Shown: positions 42,361-52,568 of the stretch, piece by piece
Position numbering within the stretch: position 1 is the stretch's first letter
How the letters are laid out: every line of letters begins with the position of its first letter
From: Actinoplanes philippinensis
GTDB lineage: Bacteria > Actinomycetota > Actinomycetes > Mycobacteriales > Micromonosporaceae
DNA: 64,000 bases
Reading direction: 5' to 3'
Assembly: GCF_900113015.1 (NCBI RefSeq)
Contig: NZ_FONV01000007.1
Coordinates: forward strand, 1-64,000
The notes under the pieces: model-generated
Databases searched by the model: none
What the model saw: only the letters and a program-made list of their open reading frames with translations
Told to the model about the DNA's origin: nothing
Translations under genes and position numbers: made by a program

Positions 42361-43526
42361 CCGTCACCCCCGGCGCCGCTGCCCGAGGGACTCGCGCTCG
42401 ACGACGCCTCCGCACGGGAACGGGGCAGCCACGCCCGTACCCGGAAATCGCCCTCCGGACCCCCGGCGGCGTCGAACGTGCCGCCGAACACCGTGATCCG
42501 CTCCCGCAGGCCGGTGAGGCCGCGGCCCGGCCGCGGCTCGCCGTGCGACGAACCCGCGGTGACCACCTCGATCGCGGTCCCGTCGCCGTCGTGCCGCACC
42601 AGCACCCGGGTGGGACGGCCGCGGGCGTGCCTGACCGCGTTGGTCAGGCCCTCCTGCACCACCCGGTGCACCGCCAGGCCGAGGCCGCCGTCCGGTCCGG
42701 GGCCGCCCTCCTCGGCGAAGTCGACCGGCTGACCGGCGCGGCGCATCCGGTCCACCAGGTCGGCGAGGCCGCTTGCGGCGGGTGTCCGCTCGTCGAGATC
42801 CCCGTCGAGTACGCCCAGCAGCACCCGCAGCTCGGTGAGCGCCTCCCGGCCGGACCGGCTCACCGCGGCGATCGCCTCGACGGCACGGTCCGGCTGCGGC
42901 CCGACCAGCAGGCCCGCCGTGTCCGACTGCACCACCATCGCGGTCACGTGGTGGGTGACGACGTCGTGCAGCTCACGGGCGATCCGGGCACGCTCGGCGG
43001 TGATCGCCGCGCCCACGCTCTCCCGCCGCCGGCGCTGCTCCTCCGCCTGCCGCGCCCGCACCCACGATCCGGCCGCCCAGCAGGCGGCGAGCACCGCGAA
43101 GAACGTCACGAAGTCGATCAGGCGTTCCGCCGAGCCGCGCAGGTGCAGCGCCACCGCCAGGCCGGCGTAGGCGACGGAGGCGGTCACCGCCGCCGCCCGG
43201 CGCCGGCGCTCCTGGTGCGCCCCGGCGCTGTAGAGGGCGACGAGCAGCGCGAGCCCGGCCACCGTCGGCGGATAGCCGGCCAGCTGGTGCGCGGCGAAGG
43301 CGGCGGCCACGATCGCCAGGCACAGCACCGGCCGGCGGCGGCGCAGGACCAGCGCGGCCGCCTGCGTCAGCAGCAGCGCCAGGCTGATCCGGTCGTCGGC
43401 ACGCAGGTGCAGCTCGCCGATCTCCAGGCCCAGCTCGGCGACGCCGGGCACGAACGCCGCCACGATCAGCAGGGCCGCGCCCGCGGCGTCCCGGAGCATC
43501 GGGTCCAGCGTCCTCCACCGCAGCAT
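42357..43526 (-). CDS. NarL/DesK-type sensor histidine kinase
   Basis: 389 residues: several N-terminal helices (about 10-150) and a HisKA_3 dimerisation domain with the phospho-acceptor in AERARIARELHDVVTHHV. The HATPase domain ends near residue 370 (GRGLTGLRERITVFGG). Typical of actinobacterial two-component systems. It is the first gene of the pair and its stop codon overlaps the regulator start. No extracytoplasmic sensor domain is visible, so it probably senses the membrane. Confidence 0.9.
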   Translation of the reverse strand: MLRWRTLDPMLRDAAGAALLIVAAFVPGVAELGLEIGELHLRADDRISLALLLTQAAALVLRRRRPVLCLAIVAAAFAAHQLAGYPPTVAGLALLVALYSAGAHQERRRRAAAVTASVAYAGLAVALHLRGSAERLIDFVTFFAVLAACWAAGSWVRARQAEEQRRRRESVGAAITAERARIARELHDVVTHHVTAMVVQSDTAGLLVGPQPDRAVEAIAAVSRSGREALTELRVLLGVLDGDLDERTPAASGLADLVDRMRRAGQPVDFAEEGGPGPDGGLGLAVHRVVQEGLTNAVRHARGRPTRVLVRHDGDGTAIEVVTAGSSHGEPRPGRGLTGLRERITVFGGTFDAAGGPEGDFRVRAWLPRSRAEASSSASPSGSGAGGDG

Positions 43527-43708
43527 CCGCGGATCCTAGCGCCCCACGGTGAAAAGGATGATCGACTGATCTCGGCGTCCATTGCGGACATCGGCGGTGG
43601 ATGATCGTCGAAACGGGTCACCCCATCGGTGGACGGCGTTGTCTGCGCATTCCTGGAAAGCTTCGGCGGCATCGCGAATCATGATTGCCACCCACGGAGG
43701 GAACGCCG

Positions 43709-44532
<824 letters not shown>

Positions 44533-44536
<4 letters not shown>

Positions 44537-45630
44537 GGCCGGCCAGCATCCGGCCCGCCGCGAGCCCCGCCCAGCCCGCCGCCGGCCCCGTCCGGCCCGC
44601 CGCGCCGGCCCTCATCCGGCCCACCGCAAGCCCCGCCCAGCCCGCCGCAAGCCCCGCCCAGCCCGCCGCGCCGGCCCTCATCCGGCCCACCGCAAGCCCC
44701 GCCCAGCCCGCCGCGCCGGCCCTCATCCGGCCCGCCGCGGGCGCTTTCCGGCTCGTCGCCGCGGGGGTCGTGCTGCTGTGCGCGGTCAGCGGGTGTGTGA
44801 CCCGGACGCCGGTCGAGGATCCGGCGAGCCCGGTGGCGCTGCCGTCGCTGGCGGAGAGTCTGCCCGCCGTCCCGTCCGGCCCGCTCCCGCCCGGCGTCTT
44901 CCCCTCCGGCGTCGCCCCGCCGACGGGCTCGCCCTCCCCCTCACCGGCCGGGCCGGGAAGGAGGACCGGATCGGGCACGCGGACCGGAGGCGGGCCCGGC
45001 AGCGCCACCGGCCCGGGAACGACCGGCGGCACCGCGAAGCCGCCGAAGGGCGCACCCCAGCCGCCGCACGTGCCGACCGGCGACGAGCTGCGCAAGGCCC
45101 TGCTCGGCCCCGGCGACCTGGCCGGCTTCCAGGTCGACAGCGGGGCCGGCGGCGACGCGGGCGGCGGCGGCGACGCGGGCGGCGGCGGCTGCGCGGCGCT
45201 GGACACCGACTTCTCCGGCGGCGCGAGCGCCCGGGCGGAGGTGCTGCTGTTCCAGTCGGCGGCGGGCGACTCGTCGTACATCCGCGAGCGGATGCGGCAC
45301 CTCGGCGAGTCCGCGGCGCGCGCCGCGATCGACCGGGTCAAGGGCGCGCCGGGCGTCTGCGGCCGGTACACCACCACCGTCGACCAGCTCGGCACGGTCA
45401 CGGTGACCGTCGACCGGCTGGGCGTCGGCCGGATCGGCGACGAGGCGGCCGCGCTGCGCATCACCATGCGCCCGCAGATCGCCTCGGTGGTCGCGGTCGA
45501 GAACCTCGTCCTGGTACGCCGCGCCGGCACCCTGATCATCCTGACCCACACGAGCCTGTCCGGCATCGACGACGGGCTCACCGTCCGGGCCGCCGCCAAG
45601 GCGTACCGGAAGACCACGTCGGTGTGGTGA
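44533..45630 (+). CDS. Membrane-anchored or lipoprotein-like protein with a repeat N-terminus
   Basis: 365 residues from GTG at 44533, overlapping the previous stop by 4 bp. The first 70 residues are Pro/Ala-rich, from a 45-bp repeat. A hydrophobic stretch ending AVSGC (Cys88) looks like a lipobox, but it is unusually far from the start, so a type II membrane anchor is possible. A Pro/Gly/Thr spacer and a C-terminal domain (about 175-365) of unknown family follow, with Cys in ALDTDF and PGVCGRY contexts. It is coupled to the M48 protease gene. Confidence 0.7.
44581..44750 (+). repeat. 45-bp and shorter in-frame repeats (Pro/Ala-rich)
   Basis: Units encoding APALIRPTASPAQPA recur, with shorter SPAQPAA copies between. 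The block lies before the hydrophobic segment of the lipoprotein-like gene and has the appearance of a recent slippage expansion. Confidence 0.8.
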
Positions 45631-48413
45631 CCGCTCCCCCGGCCGGCCCGCACCGGGCGGCCGGCGACCCGTCAGTGCTGCCGGCCACGCTGTCGGCCCG
45701 GTTCCTGATCCTGTTCGTGCTGCTCCTGGCCACGACGGCGTCGGTCTGGGGCTACCTCGGGGTGCGGCTCTCGCGGCCCGGCGAGACGAGGGTCGCCGCG
45801 TGCCTCCAGGGCACCGGGCTGGCCGGCCTGCCGTCGTACCAGCCGGGCGCCTCACCGGCCCTGATCGGCGACACGGTCCCGGTCATCGCGTGCGTCGCCC
45901 CCGACATCCCCCTGATCGTCTGGTCGTCGCTGGCCGGCCCGGTGGCGCTGTCGGCGTGCGCCCTGACCGGTTACGCCCTGGCCACCCCGTGGCGGCTGTG
46001 GCGCCGGAGAGGTCGCCTGCGCCCGCTCCACACCTACGACGCGGCGGCCGCCGCGAAGATCGACGAGCTGATCGAGGGGTACGGCCTGCCGCGCCGCCCC
46101 GTCGTCATGGTCGCTCCGGCGGCCCGTGACTCGTTCGTCTTCGGCACCGCCCGGCGGCCGTTGCTCTGCGTGGCCGGTGAGACGGCCCGGACGCACGCCC
46201 GCGATCCGGCGCGCTTCACCGGTGTGGTGCTGCACGAGCTGGCCCACCTGAAGAACCGCGACACCGGCCCGACGTTGCTGCTCGGCACGGCCTGGCGGTC
46301 GTTCCTGGGGTTGGCGGCCGTCCCGTACCTGGCGCTGCTGGCCGCCGACCTCACCGGCCTGACCCCCCGGATCACGCTCTTCCGGCACGACGACCTGCAC
46401 ACGGTGGGGGCGATCGCCGTCCTGCTGACCCTGGTGGCGCTGACCCGCCAGGCGGTGCTCCGCGACCGTGAGCTGACCGCCGACGCCACCGCCGGCCGCC
46501 ACCCGTCGGGCGCCGCCACCCTCGCCCACCTGACGACGCTGCGCACCCCGCCGGCCTCGCGTGACCCCGGCCGTCGCCCTCACCTCACCGCGCCCCGCAG
46601 CCCGGCCTCGTCGTGGTGGGGCGCGGTGGCGGCGTCCGGCCGGAGAGCCGCGGCGCGGGCTCGCCGGCCGGGGGTGCTGAGCACGCACCCGGACATCGCG
46701 GTGCGGCTGCGGGTGGCCGCCGAGCCGTGGACGCTGCCGTCGTTGTCGGTGGCGCAGCTGTTCGGCGCCGGGGTCGGCCTGGCGGTGCTGTGCCAGGACG
46801 CCGGGACCCTCGCCTGGCAGGCCCTGATAGCGGCGGGCGTCGACCCGGTGCCCGGCCCCCGGATGACGTTCCTGCTGATCATGGTGGTGGCGCTCGCGAC
46901 GGCCGGCCCGATCGGCGCGCTGGCCTGGCTGGTGAACGTCACGGCCTGGCAGCGGCGGCTCACCACGGCCCGGCCCCCGGTGGCGGCCCTGGCGCTGGGC
47001 CTGGGCGCGGGCATGCTGGCCGGTGAGCCGGCTGCCGTCTCCGCGGCGAACGCCAGCCGCTGGGGCGTCTTCGACGGCGTCGGCGACGGCGCGGCGGGAC
47101 CCGCGGTGGTGTCCGCGCTGGCGCTGATCGGCATCCTGGCCGCCCTGGCCCGCTGGTCGTGGGACAACGCGGGCGCCTGGCTGCCGACGATCCGCGGCTC
47201 GCTACGGCGGGCGGCGCGTCGCAGCGCGGTGATCGGCGCCCTCGCGGTCCTCCCCTGGTACGCCACCTGGTGGGCGATGCACGACACCCCTCTGCACGGC
47301 CGTCTCTACCTGTGGACGCCGGGTTTCGCCGAGGCGCTGACCTACGGCTACCTGCCGCTGCCGGCGGCGGAGTGGCTGCAGATCACCTACATCCCGTGGG
47401 ACATGCTCGGCTGGGCGCCCGGCGTCGCCGCCCTCACCGTCCTGCCGGTGCTGGTGACCACGGCGGGCCTGCTGCGTTCCCGAACCCCCCGGACACCGGC
47501 CTGGCTGACCCGCGCGACCTTCCCGGCGGCGCCCCACCCGCCGGATCCCGGTCACCGTCGCGCCGCCGACGGTCCCGGGAGGGTCGCCGACAGTGCCGGA
47601 AGGTCCGCCGACGGTGCCGTGAAGGCCACCGTCCGGCCCCGCCCCGGCCACCTCGGCGGTGCGGACGACGCCGGCGACCTCGGCGGTGCGGACGACGCCG
47701 GCGACCTCGGCGGTGCGGACGACGCCGGCGACCTCGGCGGTGCGGGCGACGCCGGTCACCTCGCTCCGCCACCCGGCGGCGAGCACCGTCCGGACGACGG
47801 CAGCGCCGGACGGATCTCCCGGCCGCCCGATCATCGGCCGCCGCTCGGGCGGGCCGTGCTGATCGGCCTGGCCGGGGCGGTCGTGCTGCTGGTCGCGGGA
47901 ACGGTGCTGGCCACAGCGGCGCACGGGACGATCTCCGGCGTCTACCGGCAGGACCGCGCGAACCTGACCGGGTTCCTGCACTACCTGATGTCGACGGCCA
48001 CCCTGCTGACCACCGCGGCCGGCGCGTTCGCCGCCGCCGTGACGACAGCGGCGCACCGGTCCCGCAGTGTGGTGGCGGGGCTGGTGTCGGCGCTGGTCGT
48101 GGCGTTCGCCGGGGCGGTGGCCACTCCGGCGCTGATCGGTGTGGCCGCGTGCGGTCTGCCGGTCGGGCCGGGTTGCCTGAGCGACGACCCGCTCAACGGT
48201 TATCTGATCCTGTTCGGCATGGCGGGCACCGCCCAGCCGGTGAAGGCCGTCGTCGCCGGCATGATCGCGGCGGGCTTGGTGGCGACGGCCCGGCGCCGCC
48301 CACCCGCCGCCGAACGGCCACCGATGCGCCGGACAGCGGCCGTGCTGATCTCGTCCGGCGCCGTCGCCGCTCTCGCGGTGCTGACCGCGGCGACCTGGCT
48401 GAACCTGGAGTGA
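45627..48413 (+). CDS. M48-family membrane metalloprotease
   Basis: 928 residues from GTG at 45627, whose last two bases are shared with the upstream stop (GTGA). N-terminal helices precede a zinc protease with HELAH in VVLHELAHLKNRDT and the third ligand in RDRELTADATAG, as in HtpX/Ste24-type M48. About eight further helices follow, with a low-complexity linker (residues about 640-730) holding four 27-bp repeats. It probably processes or controls the quality of exported proteins. Co-expression with the wall protein and lipoprotein genes suggests they are substrates or partners. Confidence 0.82.
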   Translation: MTAPPAGPHRAAGDPSVLPATLSARFLILFVLLLATTASVWGYLGVRLSRPGETRVAACLQGTGLAGLPSYQPGASPALIGDTVPVIACVAPDIPLIVWSSLAGPVALSACALTGYALATPWRLWRRRGRLRPLHTYDAAAAAKIDELIEGYGLPRRPVVMVAPAARDSFVFGTARRPLLCVAGETARTHARDPARFTGVVLHELAHLKNRDTGPTLLLGTAWRSFLGLAAVPYLALLAADLTGLTPRITLFRHDDLHTVGAIAVLLTLVALTRQAVLRDRELTADATAGRHPSGAATLAHLTTLRTPPASRDPGRRPHLTAPRSPASSWWGAVAASGRRAAARARRPGVLSTHPDIAVRLRVAAEPWTLPSLSVAQLFGAGVGLAVLCQDAGTLAWQALIAAGVDPVPGPRMTFLLIMVVALATAGPIGALAWLVNVTAWQRRLTTARPPVAALALGLGAGMLAGEPAAVSAANASRWGVFDGVGDGAAGPAVVSALALIGILAALARWSWDNAGAWLPTIRGSLRRAARRSAVIGALAVLPWYATWWAMHDTPLHGRLYLWTPGFAEALTYGYLPLPAAEWLQITYIPWDMLGWAPGVAALTVLPVLVTTAGLLRSRTPRTPAWLTRATFPAAPHPPDPGHRRAADGPGRVADSAGRSADGAVKATVRPRPGHLGGADDAGDLGGADDAGDLGGADDAGDLGGAGDAGHLAPPPGGEHRPDDGSAGRISRPPDHRPPLGRAVLIGLAGAVVLLVAGTVLATAAHGTISGVYRQDRANLTGFLHYLMSTATLLTTAAGAFAAAVTTAAHRSRSVVAGLVSALVVAFAGAVATPALIGVAACGLPVGPGCLSDDPLNGYLILFGMAGTAQPVKAVVAGMIAAGLVATARRRPPAAERPPMRRTAAVLISSGAVAALAVLTAATWLNLE
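47658..47765 (+). repeat. Four 27-bp in-frame repeats in the M48 protease
   Basis: Four units of 27 bp, three essentially identical, encode GADDAGDLG. They fall in a hydrophilic linker between membrane segments. Confidence 0.9.
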
Positions 48414-48542
48414 CCGGACCGGCCTGCCACCTCCGGCTCCACGACGGACCGGCCGCGCTGCTCGGCCAGGACACCGGCCGGAACGCTCACGATCCGATGT
48501 GCACGGTCCACAGGAGCGCGGTGGGCAGGAGAAACGAGAGGG

Positions 48543-49022
48543 TCAGTCGCCGGAGGGCGGCGCCGGCTTGCGGGGCAGCCGGTCGCGGACGGCGGTGGCC
48601 AGGGTGGTGGCGGCCGCCGCGTCGAGGCCCCGGCCCCGGGCGACAGCGGTGACGGCCGCCGCCGCCAGGTCGATCTGCTCGTCGGTGAAGGTGGGGACGT
48701 CCGGGCGGCCGGCGAGTTCGTTCCCGGGCTTGCGGCGGCGGTTGAGGAAGCCGCGGATCCCGTCGACGCCCTTCTTGATCGACTCCTCGAGGACGACGTC
48801 GAGGGCCGCCTGCGCGACGTACAGCGCCACGGCGGTCACACCGACGGCCACCTCGACGCCGCTGCCCAGCTCGGTGGACTTCCGGCCGGTGGCGAGGGCC
48901 TCGCGCGGGTCGGCGAAGTACGCCTCGGCGTCGGCCTCCAGGTAGGTCAGCATCTGCGGGTCCACCGGCGTCACGATGGCCCGGGCGATGTCGACGGTGA
49001 ACTCACGGTCACTGGTCTGCAC
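48543..49022 (-). CDS. Conserved hypothetical protein with one hydrophobic segment
   Basis: 159 residues from GTG at 49022. The family is not recognised. An acidic N-terminal part (TYLEADAEAYFADPREALATG) is followed by a hydrophobic helix (about 53-77), a basic patch (GIRGFLNRRRKPG), and a helical, alanine-rich C-terminus. Its coding character (third-position GC) is good. It is convergent with the M48 gene and divergent from the DUF1996 gene. Confidence 0.6.
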   Translation of the reverse strand: MQTSDREFTVDIARAIVTPVDPQMLTYLEADAEAYFADPREALATGRKSTELGSGVEVAVGVTAVALYVAQAALDVVLEESIKKGVDGIRGFLNRRRKPGNELAGRPDVPTFTDEQIDLAAAAVTAVARGRGLDAAAATTLATAVRDRLPRKPAPPSGD

Positions 49023-49218
49023 GATCGGCGCTCCCGGAATGCTCGACGGCCTTCACCAGGTTCCCACCCTCGCCGCGGGCCGCGGCCAGGGCCGGGCATC
49101 GACCCCGAACGAATTAATGGAGACTTAAGAAAACGATGTCGAAAAACTGTTATCGAAAGGCTTTACGACGGCCACCAGCACCGCTCTGACCTGGGGAAAT
49201 GAATTTTTTCTTGACGTA

Positions 49219-49247
49219 TTGAACCGCCTGTGCGAGGTCTGCATAAT
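49219..49247 (+). promoter_or_regulatory. Sigma70-like promoter upstream of the DUF1996 gene
   Basis: TTGAAC (49219-49224) and CATAAT (49242-49247) with a 17-bp spacer, in an unusually AT-rich stretch, 42 bp before the ATG at 49289. This is one of the best consensus-like promoters in the window. Confidence 0.65.
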
Positions 49248-49288
49248 TCGTGCCGCACGCTTTCCCCGCCATTTTGTTGAGGATCGAT

Positions 49289-50758
49289 ATGGGCAAGGAA
49301 TCCCAGCACGTAGCCCCGCCGGACCCGAAGCGACGTCGCCGTGCCACCCGGGTCGTCCTGGGTGTGGCCGTCGTCGCGGCTCTCGGCGCGAGCGGCACCT
49401 ACATCGCCACCGCGGGCGCCGGTGAGGTGACCACGCCCGGCACGCTGCAGGCCGAGGCGTTCGCGGCGCAGTCCGGCGCGAAGACGGAGAACACCTCGGA
49501 CACCGGCGGCGGGCGGAACGTCGGCTGGCTGGCGAACGGCGACTGGCTCGAGTACCGGGACGTCACGATCGGCAGCGCCACGCTCAGCGCCCGGATCGCG
49601 TCGGACAACACCGAGGGCGGCTCGATCGAGGCGCGCCTGGGCGGCCGGAGCGGCACGCTGCTGGCGACCTTCCCGGTGGCGTCGACCGGCGGCTGGCAGA
49701 AGTGGACGACGGTCACCGCGAAGGCCGCGAAGGCGCCGGCCGGCAAGCAGACGCTGGTCCTGGTGATGAAGAGCCGGTCGCGGTCGGACTTCGTCAACAT
49801 CAACCATTTCAATGTGGGCACGGCCGCGGCCCCGTCGAGCGCCGCGCCGTCCAGTGCCGCCCCGTCCAGCGCCGCGCCCACCAGCGCCGCGCCCACCAGC
49901 CCGTCCGCGAGCCCGGGCGGCTGGGTGCCGGTCGACGAGGCGGCCTGGAAGGAGACTCTCGCCCTGCACAAGGCGGTCCAGCCGAAGGCGGTCCCGGCCG
50001 GGATCGTCCGGGTGCCGGAGTTCCACACCAACTGCACCGTCTCCGGTGAGTCGCCGGACGACCCGATCGTCCTGCCGAACCTGCCGGGCGCCTCGCACCT
50101 GCACACGTTCTTCGGGCCGAAGGTGACCGCGAGCAGCACCGGCGAGCAGCTGCGCAAGCAGCCGACGACGTGTGACGCGCCGGGCGACAACAGCGCGTAC
50201 TGGGCACCGACGCTGCTGCTCAACGGCAAGCCGGTGAAGATGAAGAACTTCCGGGCCTACTACGGCGCGAAGATCAAGGACCCGGCGACGGTGGTGCCGT
50301 TCCCGCCCGGCCTGGTGATGGTGCAGGGTGACGCCAAGCGGCAGGTGGCCACGCCGAAGGGCGCGAGCGGGCAGTTCTGGTGCGCGGGCAGCGCCGAGAT
50401 CGGCCGCAGCGCGGACGGCAACTGGCCGAGGTGCGCGGCCGGCGGCAACCTGATCTACCAGCTCACCTACCAGGACTGCTGGGACGGCAAGCACATCGAC
50501 TCGCCGGATCACAAGTCGCACATGGGCCCGTCGGTCAACGGCGTCTGCACCGGCAAGTACCCGGTGGCGGTGCCGAACATCTCGATGATGCTCGGCTACG
50601 ACTCGCTCGGCGGCGACGGGCTGACCCTGTCGTCGGGGATGGCGTCGTCGATCCACGGCGACTTCATGAACGCGTGGGACCCGGCGAAGCTCGCCGCGCT
50701 GGTCAAGGTCTGCATCAACGCCGACGCCAAGTGCGGCACGACGCCGTCGTTCGGCTGA
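49289..50758 (+). CDS. Secreted CBM6-like plus DUF1996 protein
   Basis: 489 residues from ATG at 49289 behind GAGGA. An N-terminal basic stretch and one hydrophobic segment (about 22-45) are followed by a CBM6-type beta-sandwich (AEAFAAQSGAKTENT, VGWLANGDWLEYRDV, GGWQKWTTVTAKA). A Ser/Ala/Pro spacer with SSAAP repeats comes next, then DUF1996 (residues about 240-485) with FHTNCTVS, ASHLHTFFGP and conserved Cys, His and Asp. DUF1996 is often secreted and fused to carbohydrate-binding modules; catalysis is unproven. A polysaccharide-active role is inferred. Confidence 0.83.
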   Translation: MGKESQHVAPPDPKRRRRATRVVLGVAVVAALGASGTYIATAGAGEVTTPGTLQAEAFAAQSGAKTENTSDTGGGRNVGWLANGDWLEYRDVTIGSATLSARIASDNTEGGSIEARLGGRSGTLLATFPVASTGGWQKWTTVTAKAAKAPAGKQTLVLVMKSRSRSDFVNINHFNVGTAAAPSSAAPSSAAPSSAAPTSAAPTSPSASPGGWVPVDEAAWKETLALHKAVQPKAVPAGIVRVPEFHTNCTVSGESPDDPIVLPNLPGASHLHTFFGPKVTASSTGEQLRKQPTTCDAPGDNSAYWAPTLLLNGKPVKMKNFRAYYGAKIKDPATVVPFPPGLVMVQGDAKRQVATPKGASGQFWCAGSAEIGRSADGNWPRCAAGGNLIYQLTYQDCWDGKHIDSPDHKSHMGPSVNGVCTGKYPVAVPNISMMLGYDSLGGDGLTLSSGMASSIHGDFMNAWDPAKLAALVKVCINADAKCGTTPSFG

Positions 50759-50763
50759 CGGCG

Positions 50764-51300
50764 ATGCGGCGGCAGGGCCATCGGCTGTGGTACGCCACAC
50801 TGGCGGCCCTGCTGCTCGCCGGATGCGGCACGCCCGCGCCGGCGGTCCCACCGGCCCCCGCGCCCACGAGCGCCTTCGGGGGCACCGACCGGGCCTGGAT
50901 CGAGATCACGCTGGCCATGCACGAGCAGGTCGTTCCCCTGCTCGACGCGGTGCCGGCCCGCGCGGGCGCGGCGGCGACACGGGACCTCGCCGCACGCGTC
51001 CGCGCGGCCACCGAGGCGGAGCTACCGGAACTGCGGGCGCTGCACGAGCTGGCCGGGCTGCCCGCGGAGAACCCGCACCTCGGCATGCCGATGCCGGGCA
51101 TGGTGACCGCGCCGGAGCTGGCGGCGCTGACCGCGCTGTCCGGTCCGGCGTTCGACGCGGCCGCGACCACGAAGATCGACGAGGTGGTCGGGCAGGCGGT
51201 CACCCTGGCCCGCGGCGAGCTGCAGAACGGCGCCGATCCGCGGACCCGCACGCTGGCCGGCGCGGTGCTGGCGGCCCGGGCCGCGGTCAGCTCCGGGTGA
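50764..51300 (+). CDS. DUF305-like lipoprotein lacking the usual histidines
   Basis: 178 residues from ATG at 50764, 5 bp after the DUF1996 stop. A lipoprotein signal with LLLAGC (Cys21) precedes a helical domain resembling DUF305 (HLGMPMPGMVTAPELAALTALSGPAFD). In typical members a metal-binding MxxHH follows; here that segment reads TKIDEVVGQA, without His. It may therefore have lost metal binding. It is likely cotranscribed with DUF1996. The 3' end overlaps the convergent hydrolase gene by 14 bp. Confidence 0.65.
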   Translation: MRRQGHRLWYATLAALLLAGCGTPAPAVPPAPAPTSAFGGTDRAWIEITLAMHEQVVPLLDAVPARAGAAATRDLAARVRAATEAELPELRALHELAGLPAENPHLGMPMPGMVTAPELAALTALSGPAFDAAATTKIDEVVGQAVTLARGELQNGADPRTRTLAGAVLAARAAVSSG

Positions 51301-52450
51301 GCTCGGCGGCGATCCGGTCGGTCACCGTCCCGGCGGTGTTCACGTCGTCGGTGGTACGGCCACGCGTGGTGGCGACCGCGATGGCGATGTCGCGGCCGGG
51401 CAGGTAGGCCTGCACGGCCGCGTAGCCGGCGAACGACGGTGTCTGCTTGATCCATCCGTCCTGGACGACGACGCCGAGCCCGTAGTGATGTTCCTCGGTG
51501 TGGTGCACGCAGATCGTGGCCGGGCAGGTCGCGGTCGGCCCGCCGAGCCCGACGGTGCCCGGATCGAGCAGGGTCCGCTGGTCGGCCGCGGACAGCAGCC
51601 GACCGGTGCCGACGGCCCGTGCGGAGGTCTCCAGGTCGCAGATGTCCGACGTCAGGATCGCGCCGGCGGCGGTGGTCCAGGACGGGTTCCAGTAGGTGGA
51701 GTCCTCGTACCGGCCGCGTTCGGTGGTGAAGCCGTGCAGGACCGGGGCGGGGATCTCCGCGGTGTCGGCGGCGACGGTGGTGTGCAGTCCGAGCGGGTCG
51801 AGGATGTCGCGCCGGATCAGCTCGGCCAGCGGGGTGCCGGTGGCGCGGGCCAGGATCCGGCCGAGGATGACGAAGTTGGCGTGCGAGTAGCTCCAGTTGG
51901 TGCCGGGCTCGTACCAGAGAGGCCGCTCCAGGGCCAGGTCGATCAGCTCCGGCTCGGTCCAGTGCCGGAACGGGTCGGCGTAGAGCCGGTCGATGAACGG
52001 CTGGTAGGTCACGTAGTCGGGATAGCCTGATGTGCTGCTGCCGAGCATCCGCAGGGTGACGTCCTGGGCGCGGGGCAGTTCCGGGTACCAGCGGGCGACC
52101 GGGTCGTCGAGTCCGACGACGCCCTTGCCGGCCTGTTGCAGCAGCAGCATGGTCAGGTAGGTGATGCCGACCGCCCCGGTGCGGAACCGCATGTCCGTGG
52201 TCGCCGGAACCCCGGTCGTCGACTCGCCGGCGGCCGCCGTCACGATCTCCCGGCCGCCGGCCGAGACACGGACGATCACGGCGCTCAGGCCGGACTCGCG
52301 ACGGGCCGCCTCGGCGATGCCGACGATGGTCGCGGCGGTTCCCTCGGGTCGCGCGGTCGGCGTGCATCCGGCGGCGGGGCCGGCCTCCGCGGGTGGCTGC
52401 GGCGTGAGCAGGGCGCCGGCCGTCAAAATGGACAATAGGGCGCTTCGCAT
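51287..52450 (-). CDS. Class C beta-lactamase-like protein lacking the catalytic Ser-Lys
   Basis: 387 residues from ATG at 52450, with a signal peptide (about 1-23). The fold is that of serine hydrolase/penicillin-binding protein family S12: VGLDDPVARWYPELP, STSGYPDY, and SYSHANFVILGRI, where the YxN is retained loosely. The active-site SxxK position (usually GSVTKTF) reads GAVGITY: Ser to Ala and Lys to Ile. Classical hydrolysis is therefore unlikely. It may be a binding or scaffold protein. Convergent with DUF305-like. Confidence 0.75.
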   Translation of the reverse strand: MRSALLSILTAGALLTPQPPAEAGPAAGCTPTARPEGTAATIVGIAEAARRESGLSAVIVRVSAGGREIVTAAAGESTTGVPATTDMRFRTGAVGITYLTMLLLQQAGKGVVGLDDPVARWYPELPRAQDVTLRMLGSSTSGYPDYVTYQPFIDRLYADPFRHWTEPELIDLALERPLWYEPGTNWSYSHANFVILGRILARATGTPLAELIRRDILDPLGLHTTVAADTAEIPAPVLHGFTTERGRYEDSTYWNPSWTTAAGAILTSDICDLETSARAVGTGRLLSAADQRTLLDPGTVGLGGPTATCPATICVHHTEEHHYGLGVVVQDGWIKQTPSFAGYAAVQAYLPGRDIAIAVATTRGRTTDDVNTAGTVTDRIAAELTRS

Positions 52451-52568
52451 CTGTCCATTGTTCGCGGCCCGATGCTGGATCACGGCGACTATCTGCGAAA
52501 ACACGTCCGGTGGGAAGGCGCGCGGCCACAATGCCTGGGGACCTCTCGGCGGGATGGGATGCAGCGCG

